A stretch of 64,000 bases of DNA, taken from contig NZ_CP166871.1 in NCBI RefSeq assembly GCF_041379045.1, positions 1,798,001-1,862,000 of the forward strand, in the 5' to 3' direction. Numbering within the stretch: position 1 is the first letter of the stretch; each line of letters starts with the position of its first letter. Origin of the DNA: Thalassotalea ponticola (GTDB lineage Bacteria; Pseudomonadota; Gammaproteobacteria; Enterobacterales; Alteromonadaceae). The translations under genes and the position numbers were made by a program. The notes beneath the pieces are model-generated. The model saw nothing but the letters and a program-made list of their open reading frames with translations. It searched no databases and was not told the DNA's origin. Below, in pieces: positions 19,772 through 29,410 of the stretch.

Positions 19772-20885
19772 GGTACCGTCCCAAAAAGTGTGTCTCTCTT
19801 ATTTCAATTTCAGTTTCAAACTTTCTAGTTAAATAAGTTACTTTTCTCAAAACGACTTATTGGGTATTGGTAAGTCGTTTGATTCATATCCAATGCAACC
19901 TTACTCAGAATGGTTAACACTGAGTCAACGCTTGGCATAGAGTTTCGTATTTTGAGCGTACGTTTGAATGATTTATTTAATCGTTCGATCCAGTTGGTAG
20001 TATAAATCATATTTCGGATCATCGGCTCAAAGTCTAAATAGGTCGCGTAATAGTACATGTATACTTCATCTATAAACACTTTGAAGCTAGGATATCGTTT
20101 ACCCCATTTATCAGACAACCACCTCGCTCGGAGCAGAAACTCCTCTCGATCATCCGATTGATCTTCTAAGTTGAATACAAACCTTAAATCCTCAGCAACA
20201 TCATTACGATGAGATTTTTTCACTTTCTTTAAGATGTTGCGTTTCATATGCAACACGCATTTTTGAATTCGGCATTGATAATGGCGCTCAATGGCTGAAT
20301 CTAAACCGGCTAAGTTATCTATCACAGCGAGGTCGATTTGTGCGAGCCCTCGAGCTTTTAAGTCTAATAAGATGTCATCCCAATTTGACGCCGATTCCGT
20401 TGGCGCATTGTAGATACCGATAACCTCGCGAGTCATATCATGCTTAACGGCCAGCACAATGTAATAAGCTTCACTGGAAACTGTTTCACGCTTTGTCTTG
20501 ATGAATGTCGCGTCGAGATAAATGATGGGATAGTACTCGCACAGCTTCTGCTTTCTGAAGTCCTCCATTTCTTTATAAAGACTTTTGGTGATGCGTGATA
20601 CCGCGCTACGCGTCAGTTTCTGACCGTAAATCGATTCGGTTACAGATTCGATATCTCGGGTTGTCAAACCTTTAGCATAAAGTTCGAAGCAAAGCTCATT
20701 TAATGTATCACTTTGCTCCTTCATTACATTGAGGATCCAAGGCTTGAATTTGTTTACTATTCAGCGTTAAATTAGTCATGGTCTCTCTCCGTTTGTTGTT
20801 GATTGTTTTTTGGTCGAAACTTTCAACTAAACTAAGAGAGACTTTTTTATTTGTCTAGTGGGACACACTTCTGTGGGACGGTATG
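19772..20885. mobile_element. IS256-family insertion sequence, internally deleted
   Basis: The ends are imperfect inverted repeats: 19774-19794 begins TACCGTCCCAAAAAGTGTG, and the complement of 20862-20883 begins TACCGTCCCACAGAAGTGTG. Both are bounded by 8-bp duplications. At 1114 bp it is shorter than typical members (about 1.3-1.5 kb), because the 5' part of the transposase gene is missing. The intact duplications show that this copy moved as a unit, so the deletion either happened after insertion or the short form was mobilised in trans. Confidence 0.88.
19825..20779 (-). pseudogene. IS256-family (mutator-type) transposase, N-terminal deletion and frameshift
   Basis: Translation begins at ATG 20779 after GGAGAGAG with MTNLTLNSKQIQAL, a normal IS256 N-terminus, but this frame stops after 23 codons. 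The rest, readable from 20724 as 299 residues, is in another frame. It starts around the conserved FxP ... LYAKGLTTRDI region and keeps the catalytic acids (Asp in YLDATFIK, Asp in VIDNLAGLD, Glu in TTNWIERLNK). Relative to about 400-residue relatives, roughly 85-90 codons of the DNA-binding part are lost. It is probably inactive unless a frameshift and reduced N-terminus suffice. Confidence 0.8.
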
Positions 20886-20893
20886 AAAGTACG
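20886..20893. repeat. Right target-site duplication (AAAGTACG)
   Basis: The second copy of the 8-bp duplication that bounds the IS256-type element. Confidence 0.85.
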
Positions 20894-20940
20894 ACTAAAA
20901 GTCTTGGCTTGAAAGGACCTTATCGGGCGTTAGCAGGCAT

Positions 20941-20976
20941 AAAAAAAGCCCAGAGCGTTGATTACTCTGGGCTTTT
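20941..20976 (-). terminator. Terminator of the secG-tRNA-Leu transcript
   Basis: AGCCCAGAG pairs with CTCTGGGCT around a 9-nt loop, followed on the minus strand by a run of seven U. It lies 33 bp past the tRNA 3' end. Confidence 0.9.
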
Positions 20977-21008
20977 CTAACTTTATCGGTTCTTATTGAA
21001 CCTTGAAT

Positions 21009-21095
21009 TGGTGCGGATGGGGGGACTTGAACCCCCACGAGCGTAAGCTCACCACCCCCTCAAGATGGCGTGTCTACCAATTCCACCACATCCGC
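21009..21095 (-). tRNA. leuU: tRNA-Leu (anticodon GAG)
   Basis: The 87-nt gene includes an encoded CCA (complement of 21009-21011). The acceptor arms GCGGATG and CATCCGC pair fully. The anticodon loop TTGAGGG lies between CCATC and GGTGG and gives GAG. A class II long variable arm (GTGAGCTTACGCTC) and the T-arm GGTTCAAGT are present. Its place downstream of secG matches E. coli leuU. Synteny with rimP is broken by the accessory block. Confidence 0.97.
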
Positions 21096-21112
21096 GAAAC
21101 TTTTAGTAGCGA

Positions 21113-21463
21113 TTAGTTAGGAACGTCGTTCTCTTTTTTGTCATCGCTTACTGGAACATCTGAAGCTGGGGTTGCGCTTTCAACTTGCTCTGCGCCACCT
21201 AGGTTATTCCATTCATCTGTTGCTTTTGTGCGTTGGGCTGTTAAGTTACCTAACACTAAGCTGATCAAGAAGAAACAGGTTGCTAAAATCGTTGTTGTTT
21301 TGGTCATAAAGTTACCAGAACCCGATGAACCAAAAATGGTTGCTGATGAACCTGCACCAAAGGAAGCACCCATATCTGCACCCTTGCCTTGTTGTAACAA
21401 GATAAAACCAACAAGCACTAAGGCTATGATCAGATAAATTACTAAGAATATTTGATAATACAT
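21113..21463 (-). CDS. secG: Preprotein translocase subunit SecG
   Basis: SecG is the small inner-membrane subunit of the SecYEG protein-export channel. Two transmembrane helices (about residues 3-23 and 53-73) flank a Gly/Ser-rich cytoplasmic loop (GKGADMGASFGAGSSATIFGS), as in the family. The 116 residues end in an acidic tail. It follows tpiA by 12 bp on the same strand and precedes tRNA-Leu, an ordinary gammaproteobacterial arrangement. Confidence 0.96.
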   Translation of the reverse strand: MYYQIFLVIYLIIALVLVGFILLQQGKGADMGASFGAGSSATIFGSSGSGNFMTKTTTILATCFFLISLVLGNLTAQRTKATDEWNNLGGAEQVESATPASDVPVSDDKKENDVPN

Positions 21464-21475
21464 TCTGTTAAAATC

Positions 21476-22222
21476 CTATTCTGCTAGGCAGATGTTCTTA
21501 AATTCTTCAACTTTCAAACTCGCTCCGCCGATTAACGCTCCGTCAATATCGGTTTGCGAGAATAATTCTTGGCAATTGCCAGCATTTACACTGCCACCGT
21601 ACAAGATTGAAATACGATTGGCAATAGTTTCATCGTAAGATGCCAAATAACCACGGATAAATTCGTGTGTTTCTTGTGCAACCGCTGCCGATGCACTTAC
21701 ACCAGTACCAATTGCCCATAATGGTTCATAAGCAACAATCATCTGCTCAAACGCTTTAATGCCAACTTTGTCGAGCACTGCTTGTAGCTGAGATGTCAAA
21801 TACGCTTCTGTTTCACCTTGCTCTCGTTGTGCTAGCGTTTCACCAACACACAAAATCACGGTCAGATTCTTATCTAACGCTTCAGCGACTTTATCGGCGA
21901 CTAACGCCGAGCTCTCGCCAAAGTGCGTGCGACGCTCTGAATGACCAAGAATCGTGTATTGTACATTCAAATCATTTAGCATCAAAGCAGAAATTTCACC
22001 TGTATAGGCACCGCTTTCGCGATCGTTGATGGTTTGCGCACCAACGGCAATATCCGGATGAGAAAACGCCGATACGGCTTGACTTAAATAAGGCGCCGCA
22101 GGACAAACAATAACCTGTTTATTTTTGTACGTTAACTGGTTTAATGCAGCACTCATATCGTTAATCAATTGAGTGTCGCCATTCATTTTCCAATTGGCCG
22201 CAACGATTATTTTTCTGTTCAT
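21476..22222 (-). CDS. tpiA: Triosephosphate isomerase
   Basis: A glycolytic enzyme that interconverts dihydroxyacetone phosphate and glyceraldehyde 3-phosphate in the cytosol. The 248-residue TIM barrel has NWKMNG at the N-terminus (catalytic Lys), His in ILGHSERR, and the catalytic Glu in AYEPLWAIGTG, followed by the phosphate-binding LYGGSVN. It lies between glmM and secG, as in many Alteromonadales. Confidence 0.98.
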   Translation of the reverse strand: MNRKIIVAANWKMNGDTQLINDMSAALNQLTYKNKQVIVCPAAPYLSQAVSAFSHPDIAVGAQTINDRESGAYTGEISALMLNDLNVQYTILGHSERRTHFGESSALVADKVAEALDKNLTVILCVGETLAQREQGETEAYLTSQLQAVLDKVGIKAFEQMIVAYEPLWAIGTGVSASAAVAQETHEFIRGYLASYDETIANRISILYGGSVNAGNCQELFSQTDIDGALIGGASLKVEEFKNICLAE

Positions 22223-22363
22223 GTTTTTTCTCTTTCTCCAGAAAACGGCGTGATACTAGCAACTGTTAGAACAGGTTACAAGCAATTATCATCATTTGCC
22301 GTTTAGTTGCTCAAATTAACACCATTTATGCGATAATTTGAACAACTAAGCGCGACAAACCTG

Positions 22364-23704
22364 CTATGCTGTAACCGCTTTTACGGTATCGGCGATAACG
22401 TGAGCTAGACGCGTCACGTCACCTTGATTCGGGCCTTCTACCATAACGCGAATCAATGGCTCGGTACCCGATTTGCGCAACAACACGCGTCCTTTACCGG
22501 CTAATGCACTCTCAACTTGACGAACACTTTCGTTTACTGCGTCATCGTTAAGCGGGTCGGTATTCTCGTTAAAGCGAACATTGACGAGTATTTGCGGTAA
22601 CTTATTCATGCCAGCCTTCAGCTGGGCTAGTGATTTACCCGATTGTGCAATGGCTTCGAGTACGTTCAATGCGGCGACGATGCCGTCACCCGTTGATGTG
22701 CAATCTAAATTGATAATGTGACCTGAGTTTTCTGCGCCTAAGGTCCAACCGTTTTGCTTCAGTTGCTCCATAACATATCGGTCGCCGACTTTAGCTCGAG
22801 TAAATGGAATATCTAACGCCTTCAGTGCCAGCTCGAGCCCCATATTGCTCATCAGTGTGCCTACAACACCACCGTTCAACGTGCCGCGCTGTTTGGCATT
22901 TTGCGCAATAATGTAAATTAGTTCATCACCATCGACGACATCGCCATTGTGGTCAACCATCATTAATCGATCGCCATCACCGTCAAGGGCAATACCTAAG
23001 TCAGCTTGCTTATCTAATACAAGCTTGGCAATATTGGCCATTGAAGTGGCACCACAATCGTCATTAATATTGGTACCGTTTGGCGAGCAAGCGTACTCAA
23101 TAACTTCGGCACCCAGCTCTCTAAATACCGCTGGCGCGATGTGATACGTTGCACCGTTGGCGCAATCAACCACAATTTTCAAACCATTAAGTGAGTATTC
23201 TGAGGGGAAATTACTTTTACAAAACTCGATATATCGACCTGCCGCATCATCGATACGCATCGCTTTACCAAGTTTTGCCGAGTGAACACAATCCATTTCT
23301 TCGTCGATCATTTTCTCGATTTGTAACTCAACATCGTCCGGTAGCTTTTCACCTGAGGTTGAAAAGAACTTTATACCATTATCGTAAAATGGGTTGTGCG
23401 AGGCACTGATCACAATACCCGCTTCAGCGCGGAATGTTTTGGTCAAGTAAGCAACAGCCGGTGTCGGCATTGGTCCCATAAGACCAATATCAATACCCGC
23501 CGCTGAGAAACCCGCTTCTAAAGCGGATTCAAGCATGTAACCAGAGATACGAGTGTCTTTACCAATTAACACTTTTTTAGTGCCTTGGGTGGCCAACACT
23601 TTACCCGCAGCCCAGCCTAGTTTCATCACAAACTCTGGGTTAATTGGTGCTTTGCCAACCAAACCTCGTACGCCATCAGTTCCAAAATACTTTCTATCTG
23701 GCAC
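22364..23704 (-). CDS. glmM: Phosphoglucosamine mutase
   Basis: It converts glucosamine 6-phosphate to glucosamine 1-phosphate for peptidoglycan and LPS synthesis. The active serine lies in [16 protein letters not shown] (near residue 100). The metal site [13 protein letters not shown], the sugar loop GAENSGHI and the phosphate-binding [12 protein letters not shown] are all present. Its 446 residues match E. coli (445). It is downstream of folP, as is usual. Confidence 0.98.
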   Translation of the reverse strand: MPDRKYFGTDGVRGLVGKAPINPEFVMKLGWAAGKVLATQGTKKVLIGKDTRISGYMLESALEAGFSAAGIDIGLMGPMPTPAVAYLTKTFRAEAGIVISASHNPFYDNGIKFFSTSGEKLPDDVELQIEKMIDEEMDCVHSAKLGKAMRIDDAAGRYIEFCKSNFPSEYSLNGLKIVVDCANGATYHIAPAVFRELGAEVIEYACSPNGTNINDDCGATSMANIAKLVLDKQADLGIALDGDGDRLMMVDHNGDVVDGDELIYIIAQNAKQRGTLNGGVVGTLMSNMGLELALKALDIPFTRAKVGDRYVMEQLKQNGWTLGAENSGHIINLDCTSTGDGIVAALNVLEAIAQSGKSLAQLKAGMNKLPQILVNVRFNENTDPLNDDAVNESVRQVESALAGKGRVLLRKSGTEPLIRVMVEGPNQGDVTRLAHVIADTVKAVTA

Positions 23705-23795
23705 GTTTTTCTCCCTTGTAAACTGTCAATACAATATAAATTTAATACTATCTTAATTGGTTAAATGTCACGTACCACGCCCATAGTTGTGGCGA

Positions 23796-24632
23796 CTAAG
23801 CACCGGCTTGTGTCCATTTTGTGGTGTATTCAAGTACCGCTAGCGCGTCAACTGTTTGCTTCACATCGTGTACTCTAATAATTGAAGCGCCGTGTATCGC
23901 TGCTATCACTGCTGCGCTCAAACTGCCAGCAAGCCGTTGTTCCACATCACAATTTAATAAATTTCCAATCATCGATTTACGCGACATGCCCGACAAAATC
24001 GGTAATCCCAACGAGAGCAACTCCGCCTGGCGCGCCAACAATTGATAATTTTGCTCTAACGTTTTGCCAAAGCCATAGCCAGGATCTAAGATTAACCGTT
24101 TGCGATCAATACCAGCTTTATTACACGCGTCGATGCGTTGCTTAAAAAACTGATTAATATCGCCAATGATATCGTGGTACACGGGGTTATCCTGCATAGT
24201 GCGTGGCATGCCCTGCATGTGCATTAAGCAAATTGGCACATCGCACGACGCGGCTACGTCTAAACAACCCTCATTTTGTAGTGCTCGCACATCATTAATC
24301 ATCCCCGCGCCTGCCACAATCGCTTCTTGCATTACCATGGCTTTACTGGTATCGATGGAAATCACGGTGTCAAAGCGCTGGCTAATGGCTGTGATCACCG
24401 GTATCACGCGGTCGAGCTCTTGTTGCATTTGCACTTCTGCTGCACCGGGCCTTGTTGATTCACCACCAACATCAATAATGGATGCGCCATCTGCGATCAT
24501 TTTCTCCGCCTGTCGCAATGCGTTATCGAGACGATTGAAGTTTCCGCCATCAGAAAATGAGTCTGGCGTTACGTTAAGGATGCCCATCACTTGTGGCTGA
24601 GAGAGATCAAGAACTTTGGAGGCAAATCGCAT
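23796..24632 (-). CDS. folP: Dihydropteroate synthase
   Basis: A folate-pathway enzyme that joins p-aminobenzoate to dihydropterin pyrophosphate; it is the sulfonamide target. MGILNVTPDSFSDGG (residues 16-30), GGESTRPGA (near 57) and DPGYGFGKT (about 185) are the pterin- and phosphate-binding signatures. The 278-residue length is normal (E. coli 282). It lies between ftsH and glmM, with a terminator upstream separating it from ftsH. Confidence 0.97.
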   Translation of the reverse strand: MRFASKVLDLSQPQVMGILNVTPDSFSDGGNFNRLDNALRQAEKMIADGASIIDVGGESTRPGAAEVQMQQELDRVIPVITAISQRFDTVISIDTSKAMVMQEAIVAGAGMINDVRALQNEGCLDVAASCDVPICLMHMQGMPRTMQDNPVYHDIIGDINQFFKQRIDACNKAGIDRKRLILDPGYGFGKTLEQNYQLLARQAELLSLGLPILSGMSRKSMIGNLLNCDVEQRLAGSLSAAVIAAIHGASIIRVHDVKQTVDALAVLEYTTKWTQAGA

Positions 24633-24790
24633 AATCTAGAAGCTGGTTTTATTATCAGATAATTGGCGCACATTATAAAATAGTCAACGTTGCAATAGCA
24701 ACGTATATACCTTGCTTGCCGCTGTTTTTTATTCAGAGCGAAGTAATACTGCTTGCCCCCTGCTCGCCGGGCTAACCTCACAAAAAAACC

Positions 24791-24819
24791 ACAAAAAAGC
24801 CCACATAATTGTGGGCTTT
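24791..24819 (-). terminator. Intrinsic terminator after ftsH
   Basis: A 10-bp stem AAAGCCCACA/TGTGGGCTTT (24796-24805 with 24810-24819) has a 4-nt loop and a U-run on the minus strand. It lies 44 bp past the ftsH stop. Confidence 0.88.
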
Positions 24820-24862
24820 ACTCGATCGGCAATTTAATTACCTGTCGTTTTAATGACGATAC

Positions 24863-26779
24863 CTAGTTTGCTGGCTCATCAGCCGGTTTGTCGGTACTCG
24901 TCGGTGACGGAGCACTTGCTGACGGCGGCTGATCATTGCGGTTCTCATCGCCATACCCTTTTGGAGCTCGTACATCTACGCGAGCCATTAAGTCGTCAAT
25001 TTGATCGGCATCGATGGTTTCATATTTCATCAATGCGTCTTTCATCGCGTGTAAAATATCCATGTTGTTATTTAAGATATCTTCTGCGCGCTTATAGTTG
25101 CGCTCGATAATAGCACGGACTTCGTCGTCGATATCTTTAGCAGTATCATCAGACATGTGTTTGTGCTGAGCTGCCGTGCGACCTAAGAAAACTTCGCCTT
25201 CTTCTTCCGCATACAGCATCGGACCCATCTTTTCAGAAAGACCCCATTGGGTAACCATTTTACGTGCGATTTCAGTCGCGCGTTCAATATCATTTGACGC
25301 ACCGGTCGATACTTTATCACTACCGTAGATAATGTCTTCGGCAATACGGCCGCCGTACAATGACGAAATCATACTTTCTAGGTGCATTTTACTGTGACTT
25401 ACCCGATCTTGTTCTGGCAAATACATCGTTACACCCAAAGCGCGACCACGTGGAATGATACTGACCTTGTATACCGGATCGTGCTCAGGCACCATACGGC
25501 CGACGATGGCATGACCAGCTTCGTGATAAGCCGTCATTTCTTTTTCAGACTCACTCATCACCATTGAACGGCGCTCTGCACCCATCATGATTTTGTCTTT
25601 CGCCTTGTCAAATTCAACCATAGACACTAAGCGACGACTGGTACGAGCGGCGAATAACGCGGCTTCATTAACCAAGTTTGCTAAATCGGCACCACTGAAA
25701 CCTGGCGTACCTCGTGCAATTACTGCCGCATCAACATCATCGGCAATCGGTACTTTGCGCATGTGAACTTTCAAGATTTGCTCACGACCGCGAATATCCG
25801 GTAAGCCCACCGTGACTTGGCGGTCAAAACGACCAGGACGCAATAACGCCGGATCTAACACGTCTGGACGGTTAGTCGCGGCAATAACGATAACGCCTTC
25901 AGTCCCTTCAAAGCCGTCCATTTCAACAAGCATTTGGTTCAAGGTTTGCTCGCGCTCGTCGTGACCGCCACCTAGACCCGCACCACGCTGACGGCCTACC
26001 GCATCAATCTCATCGATGAAAATAATACAAGGTGCTGATTTCTTCGCTTGGTCGAACATGTCGCGTACACGCGACGCACCCACACCAACAAACATCTCGA
26101 CAAAATCTGAACCAGAAATAGAGAAAAATGGCACTTTCGCTTCACCGGCAATGGCTTTCGCTAATAGTGTTTTACCGGTACCTGGCTGACCCACCATAAG
26201 AATACCTGATGGGATGCGCCCACCCAGTTTCTGGAACTTAGACGGGTCGCGCAAGTAATCAACAAGCTCGGCAACTTCTTCTTTGGCTTCATCACAACCG
26301 GCAACGTCGGCAAACGTGGTTTTAATTTGATCGTCAGATAACAGGCGCGCTTTTGACTTACCAAAACTCATTGCGCCTTTACCGCCACCACCTTGCATTT
26401 GACGCATGAAGAATATCCATACACCAATCAACAATAGCATTGGGAACCAGTTGACAAAAATACTGGCCAGTAAGCTAGGCTCTTCAGGCGGGACCCCTTC
26501 AACTTTAACGTTGTTCTGAATCAAGTCGTTGAGCAAATCTTTGTCATACTGTGTTGGGATCATCGTGGTAAAGGTCTGTCCGTTGCGCATGGTACCGTTG
26601 ATGGTACCATCTGCTTCAATGCGAACCTCGCCTACCTGACCAGCACGGGTATCAGAAATAAATTGGGTATAATCGAGTTTTGAATCCGCCGTGTTGTTTG
26701 GCGTAAAACTTTGAAATACCGACATCAGTACAACGGCTATGACTAGCCATAATATTAAATTTTTAACCATATCGCTCAA
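24863..26779 (-). CDS. ftsH: ATP-dependent zinc metalloprotease FtsH
   Basis: A membrane-anchored hexameric AAA protease that degrades misfolded membrane proteins and regulators such as LpxC and sigma-32 in E. coli. Two N-terminal transmembrane segments bracket a periplasmic domain (about 28-105). The AAA domain has [16 protein letters not shown] and the [26 protein letters not shown]. The peptidase has the zinc motif HEAGH. The tail is Pro/Ser/Asp-rich. Its 638 residues fit the family. The second residue of the Walker A motif is Gln instead of the more common Pro, a small oddity. It follows rlmE by 101 bp. Confidence 0.98.
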   Translation of the reverse strand: MSDMVKNLILWLVIAVVLMSVFQSFTPNNTADSKLDYTQFISDTRAGQVGEVRIEADGTINGTMRNGQTFTTMIPTQYDKDLLNDLIQNNVKVEGVPPEEPSLLASIFVNWFPMLLLIGVWIFFMRQMQGGGGKGAMSFGKSKARLLSDDQIKTTFADVAGCDEAKEEVAELVDYLRDPSKFQKLGGRIPSGILMVGQPGTGKTLLAKAIAGEAKVPFFSISGSDFVEMFVGVGASRVRDMFDQAKKSAPCIIFIDEIDAVGRQRGAGLGGGHDEREQTLNQMLVEMDGFEGTEGVIVIAATNRPDVLDPALLRPGRFDRQVTVGLPDIRGREQILKVHMRKVPIADDVDAAVIARGTPGFSGADLANLVNEAALFAARTSRRLVSMVEFDKAKDKIMMGAERRSMVMSESEKEMTAYHEAGHAIVGRMVPEHDPVYKVSIIPRGRALGVTMYLPEQDRVSHSKMHLESMISSLYGGRIAEDIIYGSDKVSTGASNDIERATEIARKMVTQWGLSEKMGPMLYAEEEGEVFLGRTAAQHKHMSDDTAKDIDDEVRAIIERNYKRAEDILNNNMDILHAMKDALMKYETIDADQIDDLMARVDVRAPKGYGDENRNDQPPSASAPSPTSTDKPADEPAN

Positions 26780-26880
26780 TGTGAGGACCTCTTAATGCTA
26801 ACTATGCGATGATTCTTCGATTTTTATCGTGCGAAAATTGTTGTAGAGCAACGCTTGCGCAACCCTGTTAACTAACTTTA

Positions 26881-27516
26881 CTACAGTTTGTAGCCTGTAG
26901 CTACTATATATACCTCTCGAGAACGGGCTCGAGACGAATCTGGTTTACGGGTTTTCACGGCGTTGAAACAGCTTTTCACGTCTTTCATGTATTGATCGAA
27001 GCCTTCCCCTTGAAATACTTTGACCACAAAACTGCCGTTTTTCTTCAACACTTGATGACACATATCTAACGCTAACTCGACTAAATACATGTTACGCGCT
27101 TGATCTGTGGCTTCATTACCACTGAAGTTATGTGCCATATCGGACATCACCACATCTACATTGCGTCCGTCAATGCGATCGAGTAGCGCCTCGAGCACCG
27201 CGTCTTCGCGAAAATCACCTTGTAAAAATGCAACCCCGGGTAGCGGCTCCATTGGTAAGATGTCACAGGCGATAACATTGCCTTCATCACCAACGACCTT
27301 CACTGCGTATTCGGACCAGCCGCCCGGCGCGGCACCTAAATCTACGACGTTCATGCCCTTTTTGATCAACTTGTCTTTGTTGTTGATCTCTTCAATCTTA
27401 AACACGGCACGCGAACGCAAACCAAGTTTTTGCGCTTTCTTTACAAATTCATCGTCGAAATGCTCTTGCATCCAACGATTGGAACTGGCGCTACGACTTT
27501 TTTTAGCTTTGCTCAT
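26881..27516 (-). CDS. rlmE: 23S rRNA (uridine-2'-O)-methyltransferase RlmE
   Basis: It methylates U2552 in the peptidyl-transferase centre A-loop using S-adenosylmethionine. The 211-residue protein starts with a basic tail and [16 protein letters not shown]. It has the SAM motif [14 protein letters not shown] (about 58-71), [12 protein letters not shown], and the C-terminal [11 protein letters not shown] with catalytic Lys. It is also known as FtsJ/RrmJ. The rlmE-ftsH pair and divergent yhbY are the conserved gammaproteobacterial order. Confidence 0.97.
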   Translation of the reverse strand: MSKAKKSRSASSNRWMQEHFDDEFVKKAQKLGLRSRAVFKIEEINNKDKLIKKGMNVVDLGAAPGGWSEYAVKVVGDEGNVIACDILPMEPLPGVAFLQGDFREDAVLEALLDRIDGRNVDVVMSDMAHNFSGNEATDQARNMYLVELALDMCHQVLKKNGSFVVKVFQGEGFDQYMKDVKSCFNAVKTRKPDSSRARSREVYIVATGYKL

Positions 27517-27608
27517 AAATTAACGATTTAACACCATTAAAAATTAGTATTAATCTCAAGATGGCGTTAAAATGTCTGTAATTCAAGTCAGTTAAACGAA
27601 TATTTTCA

Positions 27609-27905
27609 ATGAATCTATCAAAAAAGCAAATTACCTACCTTAAAGGATTAGCTCACTCGTTAAAACCAGTCGTGTTATTGGGCGCAAACGGATTAACCGA
27701 AGGCGTGGTTGCCGAAATCGACGCTGCGCTTAATCACCACGAATTGATCAAAGTTAAAATTCCAACCGATGACCGTGAAATCAAGCAACTCATCATTGAT
27801 GCCATTGTCCGCGAAACCAATGCGATAAAAGTGCAAACGATTGGTAAAACATTGATCATTTATCGCCAAAGTGACGATAAAAAAATTCAAATTCCTCGCA
27901 TTTAA
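27609..27905 (+). CDS. yhbY: CRM-domain RNA-binding protein YhbY
   Basis: A 98-residue single CRS1/YhbY domain associated with pre-50S ribosomes in E. coli. LSKKQITYLKGLAHSLKPVVLLGANGL with the GANG loop is diagnostic. It is divergent from rlmE with a 92-bp shared promoter region, as in E. coli. Confidence 0.95.
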   Translation: MNLSKKQITYLKGLAHSLKPVVLLGANGLTEGVVAEIDAALNHHELIKVKIPTDDREIKQLIIDAIVRETNAIKVQTIGKTLIIYRQSDDKKIQIPRI

Positions 27906-27920
27906 TTCGACTGCGGTGTA

Positions 27921-27948
27921 AAACACTTACATCAGCGCATAAGTGTTT
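27921..27948 (+). terminator. Terminator-like hairpin after yhbY
   Basis: AAACACTTA pairs with TAAGTGTTT around a 10-nt loop, starting 15 bp after the yhbY stop. The U-tract is weak (TTTGC), so efficiency is uncertain. Confidence 0.5.
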
Positions 27949-28065
27949 GCATTGTGAGCATACACTTGTGCCCGCTGAGTGTATCGCCGAAGTACATTCA
28001 CCAATACAGTGAGGTCAGGTAAAACTGTCACTGTTAATCGACATATATCTACGGAACAACACGAC

Positions 28066-28479
28066 ATGAAAAAGCTTGCTCTTACAGGCCTAACCCTAAT
28101 GAGCCTTTTTGGCACAGCCACAACACACGCAACTGAATTGGGCCTCGGCATTGACCAAGGTTTCGGAGTATCTGCAAAAATTAATAACTTTCAGCTATTC
28201 GCTGGCGATGACGGGATTAGCTTGGACTATTTTTTTGCAACGGGTAAGTTGGCACAACAACACGGTCTGTCATGGTACTTCGCTGGTGGCGCATTTGTCG
28301 CTGAGCATGACTTTGGCATTCGCGCGCCATTGGGCGTCACGTTATCATTTGCGCCGCGCTGGCACTTATACGGCCAATTGTCGCCACAATTAGAGAAACA
28401 CGACGATGATCACCACGGCCACGATGACGGTATCCAATTTGGTTTAGATGCCGCAATTGGGGTTCGCTATCGCTTCTAG
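28066..28479 (+). CDS. Small exported beta-rich protein, probable outer-membrane barrel
   Basis: Not assignable to a named family. The ATG at 28066 gives 137 residues opening with a clean signal peptide (MKKLALTGLTLMSLFGTATTHA). The mature part alternates polar and hydrophobic residues (LSWYFAGGAFVAEHDFGI; WHLYGQLSPQLE) and ends in a C-terminal aromatic (VRYRF), as in small outer-membrane beta-barrels. A His/Asp cluster (HDDDHHGHDDG, about residues 108-118) sits in a likely loop and could bind metal; that is speculation. It stands alone between yhbY and a convergent exonuclease gene. Confidence 0.7.
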   Translation: MKKLALTGLTLMSLFGTATTHATELGLGIDQGFGVSAKINNFQLFAGDDGISLDYFFATGKLAQQHGLSWYFAGGAFVAEHDFGIRAPLGVTLSFAPRWHLYGQLSPQLEKHDDDHHGHDDGIQFGLDAAIGVRYRF

Positions 28480-28497
28480 GGTCTGTTCATCTTAGTG

Positions 28498-28660
28498 GTA
28501 TAGATTTTGTGCAAATTAAAAGGGGTTAGCTCGAGGCGCAGTAAGAGACGTATGGTTATTCCATACCAACAAACTGTAACGATGAGCGAATGACTTTTGA
28601 ACAAATCGAATAACAAAATACACAGGACAGTGTTTAGCAAGCAGTTGGTGCTATATCCAT
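28498..28660. repeat. Dispersed intergenic repeat, copy A
   Basis: This stretch aligns with 43482-43673. Shared blocks include ACGTATGGTTAT, CATACCAAC, AATTAAAAGGG, and the trailing AATGACNTTTNAAC and AATAC…ACAG segments. It contains a hairpin (GTATGG-TTATT-CCATAC, 28550-28566). It lies between the convergent ends of the small exported-protein gene and the exonuclease gene. Confidence 0.65.
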
Positions 28661-28672
28661 GCACCGAGATCG

Positions 28673-29410
28673 TTAACGCGGGCTCTCCAGTATATCACTT
28701 GGTCTAGTGGCTTGGAGCATCTGAGTAAGCCAAGCCGGACAGTGTGGCGTGTAGTTCCGGCTGATTTTGTCTAAAAACACAAAACAATCAAGTGGCACCA
28801 TTGCGTCTTGAGCAGCATAGCTTATTTGTTGCCCAGTCAATGGTGTTTTACTCCAGTTACTCAATGAAACCCGTTTACTTTTGCGAAGGTACTGGTTAAA
28901 CAAGGTGGCAACAAGGTGTTGTGCACCCGCCCCTTTTTTTCTTCCCAAACGTTTAAACACGGCAACAAGATCTAAGCTGTTGACTAAGTCAACAGCGTGG
29001 TTTGCTCGCAAATTTTTACTATCGCCGCGCAGGCCAATGCCTATTTTCACAATGTGTTTTGCTTCCAACACTGGCGCTAGTGCGCTGAATGATTGCAGCT
29101 CATTGAGGTGTAACAAATAGCACGTGTTCGGCGTTGCTATTTGGATCAGACACGTGGCAAAATTATCTTCTGCTCGAAAATTTGGTCGAGCCTCTGTATC
29201 AAAGCCTAGCCAGCGGTGAGTTAACATATCGTCGATAGACGCATTAACAGAGTTTTTACTGACAATCACGATGTCTCTTTCACCTGCGCTGTATTGAGGT
29301 AAGGTTTTGATCTTTTCCTTGGCCGTTAAGGTGAGCAACGCTTGCTCCGCACTTCCCCATGTAGGATACCGTTTTAGCCACGTATTCGCATATTGTTGTA
29401 CACTGGTCAT
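28673..29410 (-). CDS. DEDD-type 3'-5' exonuclease domain protein
   Basis: A 245-residue nuclease related to the RNase D/WRN exonuclease domain. FDTEARP (Asp and Glu of motif I, near residue 70), IGIGLRGDSKNLR (motif II Asp) and SYAAQDAMVPLDCF (motif III, Tyr-x3-Asp) form the DEDDy set. There is no HRDC domain, so it is not RNase D itself. Whether it acts on DNA or RNA cannot be read from sequence. Its ATG overlaps the stop of the upstream Na/Pi transporter gene by 4 bp (ATGA), so the two are co-translated. Confidence 0.83.
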   Translation of the reverse strand: MTSVQQYANTWLKRYPTWGSAEQALLTLTAKEKIKTLPQYSAGERDIVIVSKNSVNASIDDMLTHRWLGFDTEARPNFRAEDNFATCLIQIATPNTCYLLHLNELQSFSALAPVLEAKHIVKIGIGLRGDSKNLRANHAVDLVNSLDLVAVFKRLGRKKGAGAQHLVATLFNQYLRKSKRVSLSNWSKTPLTGQQISYAAQDAMVPLDCFVFLDKISRNYTPHCPAWLTQMLQATRPSDILESPR

